Below are positions 1 through 11,900 of a stretch of DNA of 64,000 nt, piece by piece. How positions within the stretch are numbered: position 1 is the stretch's first letter; every line of letters begins with the position of its first letter. Source of the stretch: Quercus robur (taxonomy: Eukaryota > Streptophyta > Magnoliopsida > Fagales > Fagaceae). A program made the translations under genes and the position numbers. Below the pieces are notes generated by a model that was not told the DNA's origin, made no database searches, and saw only the letters and a program-made list of their open reading frames with translations. The stretch spans positions 13,795,974 to 13,859,973 of the forward strand of contig NC_065536.1 in the NCBI RefSeq assembly GCF_932294415.1. The letters run 5' to 3'.

Positions 1-505
1 CAAGCAGCACAACGTGAATGTATAATGCAATCGCATTGGACACAAAAATAGGGTAGATTGCCTTCTTTGCCACAGAAGTCGCAAGTGAACTTTTTCAAAT
101 ACCAAATGCGGGTCAATTGGTGGTCATGGAATTCAGTTTCGATGGTGAGTGGAAAAGAAGAACATCTTATGTGAATGTTGAAGTTGCAACGGTAACAACA
201 ATAACTGTATTCAAAACTCTTTTCTCCACAGACGTCACATTTGCTAAATCTGCTATATTCTTCTTTGTTGCTATAATATTTATATATGCCGAAGAGAATA
301 AGAGGATGATCTGGGTGTGAGGGATGGTGCAACCCAAGGGAAGTTCTGCACATGATTTATGATGAATGTATTGCCCTCTACATTCTTTACAACTGTAGCT
401 AGGACCAAATACTAGTTCGGAGCACCCATTACAAGGTCGTCCACTTCTTTCATCTTCATTAAAGACCAATGGATGCTACCAGTGCCACCAATGTTGAAGC
501 TCCAT
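1..505 (-). pseudogene. DC1 (Cys/His-rich C1-like) domain protein, 5' part, broken
   Basis: The minus-strand frame starts at the ATG at 503-505 and shows repeated C1-like zinc-binding modules (CNGC, CKEC, IHHKSC, then CDVCGE, CYRCNFNIHIRC, CDFCGKEG and CDCIIHSRC), typical of plant DC1-domain proteins that bind zinc and probably lipid or diacylglycerol-like ligands. The gene runs off the left edge. Two lesions are visible. A TAG at 476-478 sits just after the tenth codon, where family members read into an HPL motif. A one-base loss in a G run near 330 moves the reading frame between the first and second modules. Both lesions argue for a pseudogene, although the homopolymer change could be an assembly error. 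The family assignment is firm; no function for this copy can be inferred. Confidence 0.8.
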
Positions 506-1771
506 TGTCTGGACAACATCAAATTTGGTTAGAAAATAATGACAGTGCAAAACAAACCGAGAAAGAGAGAGAAGCACATGAGATGCTTGATTGAAGTTTG
601 GTAGCATTTGTTTTTTGACTAATTATCATCAAGTCATAGACTCACATGGAACAATCAGTAAAGTTTTGTATAAAGAGTAAAGACCAATACCAAATAGACA
701 ATCTCGCACTTCTCCACTAAGCTTAGACACTAATGCTCTCGCTGGTTGGGCTTGCACAAATTTGATTTGGAAATCCAATTTCTAATGTCAACTTGTGAGA
801 TTAGAGGTGTGAGGATCTAGATTCTAGAGCATTGTCTGTTTTGAGTTTATAGCTCGTTTATTAGGGTGAATTTGGGCCTCAAAATGTGGGTGGTCCATCT
901 AAAAGTTTTGAACCAGTGTAAAGTGTGGAAGACAATGTTGAAAAGTTTTAAATATTGAGATAGGTAAAAGTTCTTTAAAATGAGTATTAAAAAGAATTTT
1001 GAAAAAAAATTTCAAGATTATTAATAAAAGATAAAATGAATACTTAATATGTTCTATGTATAAGTTATTATTTACATTACAAAAGGAATGAGATTTTATT
1101 AGGGTCCTTATGTCGAATTCTTTACACTAAGATTAATGTTTCTTCCTCCTACATAACAGTGATCACACTAATTAAATTCTTGGTGAGGATCTACATTTTA
1201 TATGAGAGGAGAGATTGTTACTTTTGGAATATTACAAAATTTTAATATTACAAAATTTTATACTTAACTCACAGTTGGAATAAATTTCTTTCCGAATTAT
1301 GAGGTTTACCAAATATTATTATGATCTATCATTCTTTCTGAATATCGAAGCAATTAGGCATTAGAAACTCATTAATTTATAAAGTGATCTTACAGTTTTT
1401 TGAATTATTAAATATATTAAACAAATAACCATATAGATTTAACAGTAGATCGAAACTAATTGTTGTGAATTCTTGCATGTGATTAACCTATAATGGATAT
1501 TTAATAAGAATGTGAATTCAAGAAAATTGTAATTAAAAAAAATTAACTAATTGATGTAATTTTTATGAAAGCAAGGTCAAATGTAGCATGAACCAAACCC
1601 ATTTAGCAATAATATATATCTCACAAAAATAAAATATTAATTCAAGTACTAAATAAGCCATAAATTTTACTTTATTTAAAATCTATCCAACAAAATTTAA
1701 GCAATCAAATCAGCACATTATTTATGAAATGTAATAGAAAAACACTCATGCATATAAATAAATTTGCAAAA
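506..1771. other. AT-rich intergenic, no gene seen
   Basis: No coding exon, RNA gene or bounded mobile element could be recognised here. The stretch is AT-rich with short homopolymers. Confidence 0.5.
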
Positions 1772-1776
1772 ACAAC

Positions 1777-2417
1777 TGTGGGGGGGTAAAAGACCCGGAG
1801 TCCCAAGTCAATGTCTACATTGGGCCAAGGGCCCGGCCCAAGGAAAAAACCCCTCCTCGGCCATGGGGAGAATCCTCCTCGGCATGGATGTAGCTGAGGA
1901 TAATGGAGACAACCTGCCACTGGTAGTGACACTCCAGATCGTCCCGCGGAACAGGAAAAGTACTAAAGTAGAAAAAGACAACGGGGAAAACAGAAGCGTC
2001 TAAGGAAAAAGCTGCCATTATTGCATTCAGTGCCCTGAGCTTGACACAGCCATACTTTTCTGCCTTTACAACCACTCCCAACAACTGGAGGAAATGGCTG
2101 ATGGGACAAGTACCTACCCTAGGGACCCCATTCAAGAGGAATAAAACTACTATAAAAAGGGAGTAAAGAGAGACAGAAGGGGGGGGGGGGGGGGCGGAGA
2201 CCCCCTAACACACTAGAGGCACTAGAAAAAGCTCATTGGATCATGTCGAGGACCAAATTCTCTCTGGTAAACTCGGTCCATGGAGAACACTGTGATAACC
2301 GGCGTTCATACACTAAGGCCTAGCTCTTTGGCCTACTCTCTACAAATTCATTGTACCGGCCTCACTGGTCTAAGGTCCCATGCATCTTGGGCTTGGCCTG
2401 AAAAATGTGACCCTACA
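1777..2417 (+). repeat. Left LTR of the non-autonomous retrotransposon
   Basis: A 641-bp LTR with a G-rich start, a TATA-like box (TATAAAAAGG, about 2151), and a long G run at about 2180-2195 that the right LTR lacks. It contains the short hairpin TCCTCGGC/GCTGAGGA at 1876-1900. Confidence 0.88.
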
Positions 2418-2418
2418 A

Positions 2419-2436
2419 TTGGTGCCGTCTGTGGGA
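2419..2436 (+). other. Putative primer-binding site
   Basis: TTGGTGCCGTCTGTGGG lies immediately inside the left LTR, at the position and with the TGGYGCC start usual for plant Gypsy-type primer-binding sites. The priming tRNA was not identified. Confidence 0.55.
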
Positions 2437-2838
2437 AGAGTGCAAATGCTATGGTTAATCACGGTCAGGCTCCTATCAGCAAGAGTCCCTCGAGAGGACC
2501 ATTTTAGCGGTGGTGCGAGCTACGCGAAAGCCCCCTATCATTTCCAAGAACACACCATCATTGTCGAGATTCAGCTTCCACTTAAGTCTACACTTCGAAG
2601 TGTTGGTTACGCGGGAAGGATTGCTAGACGGAGTGCAGTTCAAGGGGCTTCTGACGTCAGATATGTGCCCCCATGCACTTGTTAAGGGGCTAACTCTCGC
2701 GGGCCTAGTAGTTCGGATCGCTGAATTCCCTTCAGAAAAGGAAGCCGAGGGCTAAACGGGAATCTTTTGAAGCGGTTAAACAGAACCTTAGCTGCGTCGG
2801 GTCCTCGGACCTTCGGCTTTGAGGAAATTAACACGCGT

Positions 2839-4125
2839 TGACAACTTTCCAGAAGCTTAAGTGCTAGACAGAACCAAGTCTTGTATGGTCCTCGGACTTA
2901 AACCAATGGGGAAATTAGTCACTCCAGAAGTCTAAGTGCTAGACAGAACCAAGGTCTTGCATGGTTCTCGGACTCAAACATATGGGGAAACTAGTCACTC
3001 TAGAAGTCTAAGTGCTAGACAGAACCAAGGTCTTGCATGGTTCTTGGACTTAAACCTATGGGGAAACTAGTCACTCCAGAAGTCTAAGTGCTAGACAGTA
3101 CCAAGGTCTTGCATGGTCCTCGGACTCAAACCTATGGGGAAACTAGTCACTTCAAGAGCCTAAGTGCTAGACAGAACTAAGGTCTTGTATGCTCCTTGGA
3201 CTCAAACCTATGGGGAAACTAGTCACTCCAAGAGCCTAAGTGCTAGACAAAACCAAGGTCTTGTATGGTCCTCGGACTCAAACCTATGGGGAAACTAGTC
3301 ACTCCAGAAGTCTAAGTGCCAGACAGAACCAAGGTCTTGTATGGTCCTCGGACTCAAACCTATGGGGAAACTAGTCACTCCAAGAGCCTAAGTGCTAGAC
3401 AGAACCAAGGTCTTGTATGGTCCTCGGACTCAAACTTATGGGGAAACTAGTCACTCCAAGAGCCTAAGTGTTAGACATAATCAAGGTCTTGTATGGTCTT
3501 CGGACTCAAACCTATGGGGAAACTAGTCACTCGAAGAGCCTAAGTGCTAGATAGAACCAAGGTCTTGTATGGTCCTTGGACTCAAATCTATGGGAAAACT
3601 AGTCACTCTAAGAGCCTAAGTGCTAGACAGAACCAAGGTCTTGTATGGTCCTCGGACTCAAACCTATGGGGAAACTAGTCACTCCAGAAGTCTAAGTGCT
3701 AGACAGAACCAAGGTCTTGCATGGTCCTCGGACTCAAACCTATGGGGAAACTAGTCACTCCAAGAGCCTAAGTGCTAGACAGAACCAAGGTCTTGTATGG
3801 TCCTCGGACTCAAACCTATGGGGAAACTAGTCACTTCAGAAGCCTAAGTGCTAGACAGAACTAAGGTCTTGCATGGTCCTCGGACTCAAACCCATAGGGA
3901 AACTAGTCACTCTAGGAGCCTAAGTGCTAGACAGAACCAAGGTCTTGCAAGGTCCTCGGACTCCAACCTGTGGGAAACTAGCTACTTCAAGAAAGGCCCA
4001 AGTTTTAGACGAAAAGGAGACCCTGTGTGGTCCTCGGACATTCGGTTTTGTACAAACTAACGCGCAATGGTACCTTTCTAAGTGTTTAGGCTAGGTCCAA
4101 TCATGCCTTGGTCCTCGGACCAAAC
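2839..4125. repeat. 76-bp tandem array inside the LTR element
   Basis: The motif CTAGTCACT recurs at 2991, 3067, 3143, 3219 and so on to 3903 with an exact 76-bp spacing. A diverged copy lies on the left (2915) and a shortened, diverged one on the right (3978), followed by more degenerate repeats to about 4125. About 14 core units are present, differing by scattered substitutions. Each unit contains GTGCTAGACAGAACCAAGG and a GGTCCTCGGAC box. No unit encodes a conserved peptide in a shared open frame, so the array is judged non-coding. Confidence 0.92.
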
Positions 4126-4571
4126 ACCTAAAACAAGTTAAAGCTATGAGTATCATCGAGAACATGGAAAAGAACCCTGGTACTTGGCGACCCCCTCGAA
4201 TAGTTTACTTTATGTTACACATCCTCTGGCGGTCACCCTGTTCGCAGTACAGAACATACGGTTGTTTTCTTAGTTTGCCTTATGTAATTAACTTGCTTAA
4301 AGTCGGAGTTGTTGTGCCCGTCAGTTTCGACAAGTTCAGGGTGACAATTCTTTACTATCAACGGCATCGATTCTAAGTATTATTTGAAAGAAAATACACC
4401 AGCACATCCACTCACAAAATAATTATTGCAGGAAAGAAAAGATACGCAAAATGAAGTAAAATCATCTTTTTATTAGATAAAAAAGAAATACAATGTACAT
4501 AAAAAGGCTTAGACAAGCCTATATCAGAAGCTAACTACAAAAAAGCAGTACACAGGAACGATAAATCCTTA

Positions 4572-4797
4572 ATCTTGCTCCAGCAGCAATCGAGCAAGTA
4601 TGAATGGCACCGGCGGTGGAAGAGAAGAAGAGGCAGAGACGCCCGATCCACGATCTTGCCCCAGCAGCAACCAAGCAAGTATGGATGGCACCGGCGGTGG
4701 AAGAGCAGAAGAAGCAAGGACACCAAATCCCCATACTTGCTCTAGCAGCAATCGAGCAAGTATGGATGGTACCGGCGATGGGAAATCCAAGCCCTCA
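4572..4797. repeat. 81-bp tandem repeat, about 2.7 copies
   Basis: The segment starting CAGCAGCAA recurs at 4581, 4662 and 4743 (81-bp period, divisible by 3). On the minus strand the repeats fall within an open frame at 4569-5036 (155 codons, 27-residue repeats rich in Leu, Ser and Pro). No known domain is recognised, and the frame could be open by chance because of the repeat. Confidence 0.8.
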
Positions 4798-5498
4798 CAT
4801 GCGTAACACACGGCACTGGATGGAAGTCCCAGTGCTGTCGCACCAAAAATCTGATGCGACCTCCACCTGCTTCGGATTTTGGCTGAAGGAAGAGACTCCT
4901 TTCTTGTCCTATCGAGGGAAATAAATATCTTTAGCCTTTGTCTCCCTTGCCTTGACCGGGCCATTCTAAATCTCGGAGACACCCGGGGCTTTTGAAGGGG
5001 GGTTGGTTCCTTCACCCTCACCCTATCCTTGACCATTTCACTTCTTAAATCTCAATCACACTCATAGTGGGGATTTTAGGAACATTTGGAGAGTTAGAAA
5101 CCTAAAAACTCAAGGGTCTACGAATAAAGGGGAACGATCTCCCCCCCATGTGTCTTATATAGGGGGCAAGCCTGGAGACAATTAATTTGTCTAAATCTCC
5201 AAGAAGGAATGACAAGCAAGATAAATCTCGCTTAATTTCCAAAGTAGCCTTCAGCCATTGGATTTATGTCACCTCGTGAAGAGACCCTAATTAAAGCGCA
5301 CCTCGTGTACCGAAACGACAGGAACGCGACTTAGATAGACTAAAAGAATGTCTCACAGCCAGGAACGCGCCTCAGGCAAACGAAAAGGCTTTGACATTAA
5401 TGAAGGACAAGACTTGGTAGGCCGTGACTGAGGCCCGGCGTCACCAAAACCCTCCTCTTCGTCCGAGGAGCTGGAAAACAGGATTTTGAGGGGCTATT

Positions 5499-6137
5499 GT
5501 TGGGGGGGGGGGGGGGTAAAAGACCCGGAGGCCCAAGTCAATGCCTGCATTGGGCCAAGGGCCCAGCCTAAGGAAAAAACCCCTTCTCGGGCATGGGGAG
5601 AATCCTCCTCGGCATGGATGTAGCCGAGGATAATGGAGACAACCTGCCACTGGTAGTGACACTCCAAATCATCTCGTGGAATAGGAAAAATACTAAAGCA
5701 GAAAAAGAAAATGGGGAAAACGGAAGCGTCTATGGGAAAAGTTGTCATTATTGTATTCAGTGCCCTGAGCCTGACACAGTTATACTTTTCTGCCTTTACA
5801 ACCACTCCCAACAACTGGAGGGAAGAGCTGATGGGACAAGTACCTACCCTAGGGACCCCATTCAGAGGAAGAAAACTACTATAAAAAGGGAGTAAAGAGA
5901 GACAGAAGGTGGGGCGGAGACCCCCTAACACACTAGAGGCACTAGAAAAAGCTCCTCGGATCTTGTCGAGGACCAAATTCTCTTTGGTAAACTCGATCCA
6001 TGGAGAACACCATGATAATCGGCGTCCATACACCAAGGCCTAGCTCTTTGGCCCACTCTCTACAAATTCATTGTATCGGACTCACTGGTCTAAGGTTCCA
6101 TGCATCTTGGGCCTGACTTGAAAAACGTGACCCTACA
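5499..6137 (+). repeat. Right LTR of the non-autonomous retrotransposon
   Basis: A 639-bp partner of the left LTR, with a long G run at its 5' edge and a TATA-like box at about 5880. It contains a perfect 8-bp-stem hairpin (TCCTCGGC, 9-nt loop, GCCGAGGA) at 5606-5630. It ends ACA, followed by the TSD. Confidence 0.88.
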
Positions 6138-6142
6138 ACAAC

Positions 6143-8004
6143 GATCATTACTTACTATAAGAATAATCCAATATTGACTTCAAAATACACCAAGGAAAGC
6201 TTCCAAGTTAGTCTCAATATCAATTTTGTCAAATGTATGTTCATGTGGAGGTCATCCATGACTTCTTCTATATATAGGCTTATTATGCCTTTAGCACATA
6301 AAAACATTCTCCAATACAAAAGAAAAAACATGAGAAGAAATTGGGCAAGGAATTTGATGCTTACTTGTTTAGATGTTTATACTTATCTTTCTCATTTTCT
6401 CTTATCCTTTATTATTATATCTAGACTTCATATTAACATTTCCTCTTTATTTTTTTGTAAACATGTCCATACAATCAATTTATTTCTCATTCATTTATTA
6501 TATTTCTTTTTGTTCCTTAGATATATTCTTTGAAAACATCAAGATGTGCCAGTTGAGATGCACATCGATAAGATAGTAATTTGATGATGATAGATCAATC
6601 CTAATTATGTCATATATTCAACACCCAAAAGAAGCATCATATATTGTATTATATTTTATTAATTATATGTGTAACCATATTAAAATATAGATGACAATTT
6701 GTTAGTGGTTCTAATCTGAACCATCAAAGACATCATTTATTTACCAACTATTAACAGTTTACCACTTGTGAACATACTGTGTCCCTAGCTTTATTCATAC
6801 GACTTAACTAACTGATTTTTTTTTTTTTTGTTATCTTTTATATTAATTAATGTATAATTGATTTCTTTTAGATAAGTAGATTAGTAAGTGTAATAAATAT
6901 GTAACTTGAGTTCTAGTACACTTAACACTTTTGCTTCAAAAGTGTAATAGATTGTTTTCCTTTTTGTGTGTGTTTCCTTTTTCCATTTTCTTTGTTTTTG
7001 AAAAACATAAACATTGAGGTCAAAAAAAGAAAAACACAAACATTAGATAGACATAAAAGAGAAAATGAAAGAAGATTGAAAAAAGAAAAAGAATAAAGAC
7101 AAAAATACTTTAAAGAAATGAACTTCTTTATCTATGCTTTGATTCTACTCGATCATTTTTAAAAATTGATTATTCCAAACTTGAATGCTATCTTGTGTAA
7201 CTTTCACTTCTTTATCTTTGCACTAATTCTACTCAATCATTTTAAAATATAAAATTCTACTCAATCATTTTAAAAAATTGATGATTCCAAACTTGAATGT
7301 TATCTTTAGCATGACTTAATCATGTCAAACGTTGCAATTAATATCTAGTACCTCTAATAAGTATAAAATATTAGTTAGTCCATTATATTCTAGTTTACAC
7401 CTATTTTAAATCTAAACAATGTTATACCATTAATAAAATTAAAAATTTGAAAATACCTACTATTAGATTACATGTTATATATGTTTTTAATATGCATTGA
7501 ACTCTGAACATTTTTGTTAGAAACACTAGCTGGTGTTAATTGAACTATAACATTCTTCATGCAAAATTATGATTTAACTAGAAACATAAATGTTATATTC
7601 TCACGAATTTGATAGGAATGAATCTAACAAACCAAACTTGATAATTTTATATTTCCATGGATATGATTTCAGGAATGAAGGATTCCACAAGCCAACTCTA
7701 ATGTTTAAAAATTCAAGATTTACCTTTCACATTCCCTAAATTAGGTGGTGAATAGGTAGTTTCTCTCCAAGTGCAATGTAGAGTTTCAAGCTATGGTTAT
7801 CAATACCACATCAGTTCTAGAAAATAATTCTTGGATGATCTAAGCTGCAAAGATATCTTGACTTTTGGAAAAAACCTTGCTTATTGTGACAACCAGTCAC
7901 CAATTAGTCTAGCACTCAGTGCCACAATTTTATGGAGTTGATGTTTTAGAAATTATTTTGCTTATTCAAACACGGATTGGTGCTGTCATACAGGCATGCA
8001 AAAT
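6143..8004. other. AT-rich intergenic downstream of transporter copy 1
   Basis: No convincing gene. A promoter-like TATA stretch near 6269 is followed by a short frame from about 6330, which is described under findings. A roughly 52-bp segment at 7143-7194 is repeated imperfectly at 7253-7304. Poly-T and poly-A runs are frequent. Confidence 0.45.
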
Positions 8005-8905
8005 TCATTTTTTTGCTGAAAATGGATTCAATGATGCTTGAATTTCTTCAAGTGTTCGCCCCTTGGTCTTTGGTACCAACTTTGCTACGAACAAAACAGT
8101 TAAGCCACATATGCTTGAGAATGTGAAGAATGTTCCTGACATAAGGTAAACATAAATTAAAAGCTAAAGTGATCATATTGCAGTTTGCATCCAATATTAC
8201 AACAATATTGAGAGATAAGACTAGCTTGGCATTACCTGTTGAGCTCCAATCCATTAGAAAGTTAAAAGCATATGATACAACCCAAGAACCTAACTAGCTA
8301 ACCAACGTAACAAGGCTTCCAGCTGAGCCCTTCATGTTTATGGGAAATATCTGAGACAGAATCAACTCTATTTCAGCCAACCATAGGCCTTCATGGCAAT
8401 TATTTTGATAATAAAAGATGGTGTTTCAAGTATGATAAGGAAAATCTACCTTTGACATTATAACCCAAGGAATTCCTCCCATGCCTAGTGAGAAAGATCC
8501 TGTGTACACCTGATTGCAGAACCAAACAGATAAATTCAACTTAACCAATCTTTAAACCACTAAGAATTTGGCTCAAACCAACAATTAACATCAACTGGTG
8601 TACAATGTTGGAATTGTGACCCTCAAGCCAATTGCACCATGAATATAGATTGAGAGTTGTAACAGATGACCAAAATCAGATCATAAAAATCCACAACTTT
8701 ATGCAAGACCTTCTGAAACGCTCATGCTTTCAAAGCAGAAAAACTATTTCTAGATTGCTACTAATTGGTTAAATACAACCAATGGTAATGGTATTAAACA
8801 ACATTCATTTTATGAGCTTTTAAACTTAATAAAATGAAGAAAGTTGGAGATAAAAGCAAAATAACATTTTTCACATGCTGTTCTTTCTTTGGATGTTTTA
8901 TAAGG

Positions 8906-8939
<34 letters not shown>

Positions 8940-11900
8940 CTATCCTTGGGATAATTGCAATACCAGTACACCAACAAGTGCTAAAATTGGTGTTGTCTTT
9001 GTCCCTGTTTGAAGATCCTGCATGATTGAATCTTTATTCTATTAAGAAATATTCAACAAAACCGATGAAACTAGTTTTCAAGAAAAATAGATTTTCTGTA
9101 GAAAATACCTGCAAGAGGAATGACAATCCCACAAGCAAGCAACCTAAGCATGTTCATGCTGCAGAAACCTGTGAATATAGTGGGATTCAAAATTATTTTC
9201 ATTCAACTCCATTACACAGTAGAGATTTCTTAACCTTCTTACCAATAGAAGTGGCCACCTTCCAGATTTATCCATCAAAATTACCCCTAATGTCGTCATT
9301 GGAATTTGTACAAAATCATGTAAATCACTTAAAAAGCATTAAGCAGAAGCAAATGTCGGAATTCGGCAAAGAGAGTCAAGAACTTGAACAATGACCATTG
9401 CTATGGTCCCAATACTACCCGAAAACCCTGTTATTGACAAAGTATTCCTCTATTCAACTTCCATTTCTTGTTAACTATAAGTAGCATTAAATAAGGGGGA
9501 AAAAATAAGAGAAAGAAAAAAGACAATCCTTTTTCTACCAGCTGTTATGAATATAGCACTTGCATAAAATGCAATTCCATTGACTCCTCCAAATTGTTGT
9601 AGTACCATCAAGCCAACTCCAACCTAACCCACTTTTATGCTAGCCAAAAGGATCAAACCTGTCTAAAAAAATTTAAAAACGTGCTACAAAGATTATGATA
9701 CAAAAGCTTACAATAAGTGAATGAGCATATTTCCATTGAAATAAGTCAAGAATTCTAGCTTCAGAAAGCCGTTGAAGGGTTTCTGTGTACTCCTATAAAA
9801 TGATTCAAAAACCATGTCAATACTTGTTTCTAAGCAAAATTGTTGGAAAATATTCAAGACTATGTTTAAGTATGTAATTTTTCTAGTTAAAGAGGAAACA
9901 AAGAGTTATATTCTTATTGACATATGAAGTCCAAAATTTACTCTAATCTCAGTAGCTTCTGGAGTGATATCCGCATTCTGCCCCCTAAGGTGTTGTAGAG
10001 CAGCTTCACACTCTTTCTTTCGACCAATTTTTGCCTAAAAAAAATCATATGAGCATGTTAGTCAATGCTTGAATTTGCTTTGCCACTTTATAGCATTTAG
10101 ACATCTTAGTCAAATCACATGTACTTGGCTAAAAAGAAGAATAATGGAAAAGGCAATGATTAGCAAAACTTTAACACTTTTTTTTTTTTTTCAAATTCAT
10201 TATTCAAAGAGCACCTTTTGTTAGAATATTTACGTGTAAGTGGTGTGGCTAGTTGTAAGTTGTTTAGTTAAAAGTAGTGAAGTCTCACATTGGATAATAA
10301 TGACAAAAGTGAGTGATTAAATATAACATAATTGAGCCTAAACCCATTGCCTCAAGCTTTTGGGTTAAGTGGTGTCGCGATATGTTATATTAACTCCTCA
10401 ATTGGAGTCTTCCCAATGTGTTATCTTCCCAACACCTTCCAAAAAAATCTTCTAATAAAATTTTGAATAACTCACCAGCCATTTTGGAGATTCTGGAATG
10501 AAGAACAGACCAAGAAGTTGTACTAGACATGGTATAGTTCCTGAATTAAACAAAAAAAAGAAGCCCTCTTATGAAACTACCTTCAAATGTCAAGAATACA
10601 GGACAAGAGCAGGGAAGCTTACCAATCAAAGCCAAAGTTCGCCAGTTCACAAAAGCTCCAATTAGATATGTTAACGATACCCCACAACAAATCATCAACT
10701 GTAGGAGTGGCAGTTAGTAGGTGAACAGGGCAATGACTTACACGGTTTCCATATTCATGAGACTTTTGCCTTACTTGATGAACAGTTGTAAACCCTCCCC
10801 GAAGATTCTTAGGTGTTATTTCCGCTATATATATAGGTACCTGATTGCTATCAGGAACACAATTAATTTTGCTGTTTACATGAAAGATAATTCATTGAAA
10901 TTGCAATCTAACAACTTACCACATAGGAAAAGAGTCCCATCCCACAACCTACCAACAATCTCCCAAGGTCAAGCCACCAAGCACCCTTTCAACAAGCACC
11001 AAACATTTGACATGATGAAGTGAAGCTAAGATAACATATATACTTATGACAAATTAATTCATGAAACAATTTTGTGACAGTTGTTTCTGATCATGTAAGA
11101 TCATCTAAACTTTAGTTTTATGTAAGAGCAACTTCAAAATTGTGATGCTGCCTCAACGATTTCCATTATCCTTATGTAAACATCTTTTCATATAAAATGT
11201 AGGGGTTGTCATGCATGTAACATTAACATTGATGTTTGGAACCGCAAAAAACAGAGAGATGGGATTTAAAACCTTTGAGAATGCTATGGCTAGCCACCCT
11301 GCCAGGCAGAATATCTCTGAAAAGCCCATTGTCTGCCTTGCAAAACAACCAACCAACAAATTGAAAAACTGGCAAGCTGTGGAGTTTGAACCTTAATAAT
11401 ACCACCAGCAATGATTCCAGGGTGAAGTACTTACACCTCTTCTACCTATGTAATCTGCTATTTGGCCACTCACTATTGCACCTATCATTGCTCCAATTGT
11501 CAATATCGAACCAAAAAGTGAGTACTGCAGTATAACCAAAAGATGTTGAGAAAATCATATACAAAAATGTATAAGGCAAGCAAAAGATAGTTTACGAAGC
11601 AATGCAACAAAATGGATTTTGCATAAAACAACAAGATACAACATTTCACTTCATTTTGAAACCTCAAACATTGACTTCTCTATGAAGATCAGATCAGTAT
11701 CTCCAAGTCATATAGTCCTTACTGCCAACTAAAATTATTCTCTGCACTCAAACTTTGAAATGTCATTCACCCTAAATGTTGTATGCCTTTTTATTTTATT
11801 TAACATTTCTCCAAATCATAGTTGAACTTTATTCTAATTTTCAGATCAGAAAAACACAAGCTAGGTGATGAACCGTGTCAGTGATATTGCCATGCGGACA

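Larger units (their letters stand above)
1777..6137 (+). mobile_element. Non-autonomous LTR retrotransposon with TSD ACAAC
   Basis: Two near-identical LTRs (1777-2417 and 5499-6137) enclose a 3.1-kb interior, and the 5-bp direct repeat ACAAC sits exactly outside both ends (1772-1776 and 6138-6142). The LTRs begin TGT and end ACA. A primer-binding-like sequence, TTGGTGCCGTCTGTGGG, starts two or three bases after the left LTR, and a purine-rich tract (GGATTTTGAGGGG) precedes the right LTR, so the element reads left to right. No gag, protease, reverse transcriptase or integrase frame is visible. The interior is mostly tandem repeats (76-bp and 81-bp units). It therefore resembles a LARD-like derivative, probably of a Gypsy lineage to judge from the tract after the left LTR. 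It would depend on another element for mobility. Confidence 0.88.

Noticed and set aside
5494..6036. 180-codon minus-strand open frame across the right LTR
   Set aside because: It overlaps the LTR and its G run, the left LTR does not keep the same frame intact, and no domain is visible.
10721..11023. 100-codon plus-strand open frame
   Set aside because: It is the antisense shadow of exons 5 and 6 of transporter copy 1.
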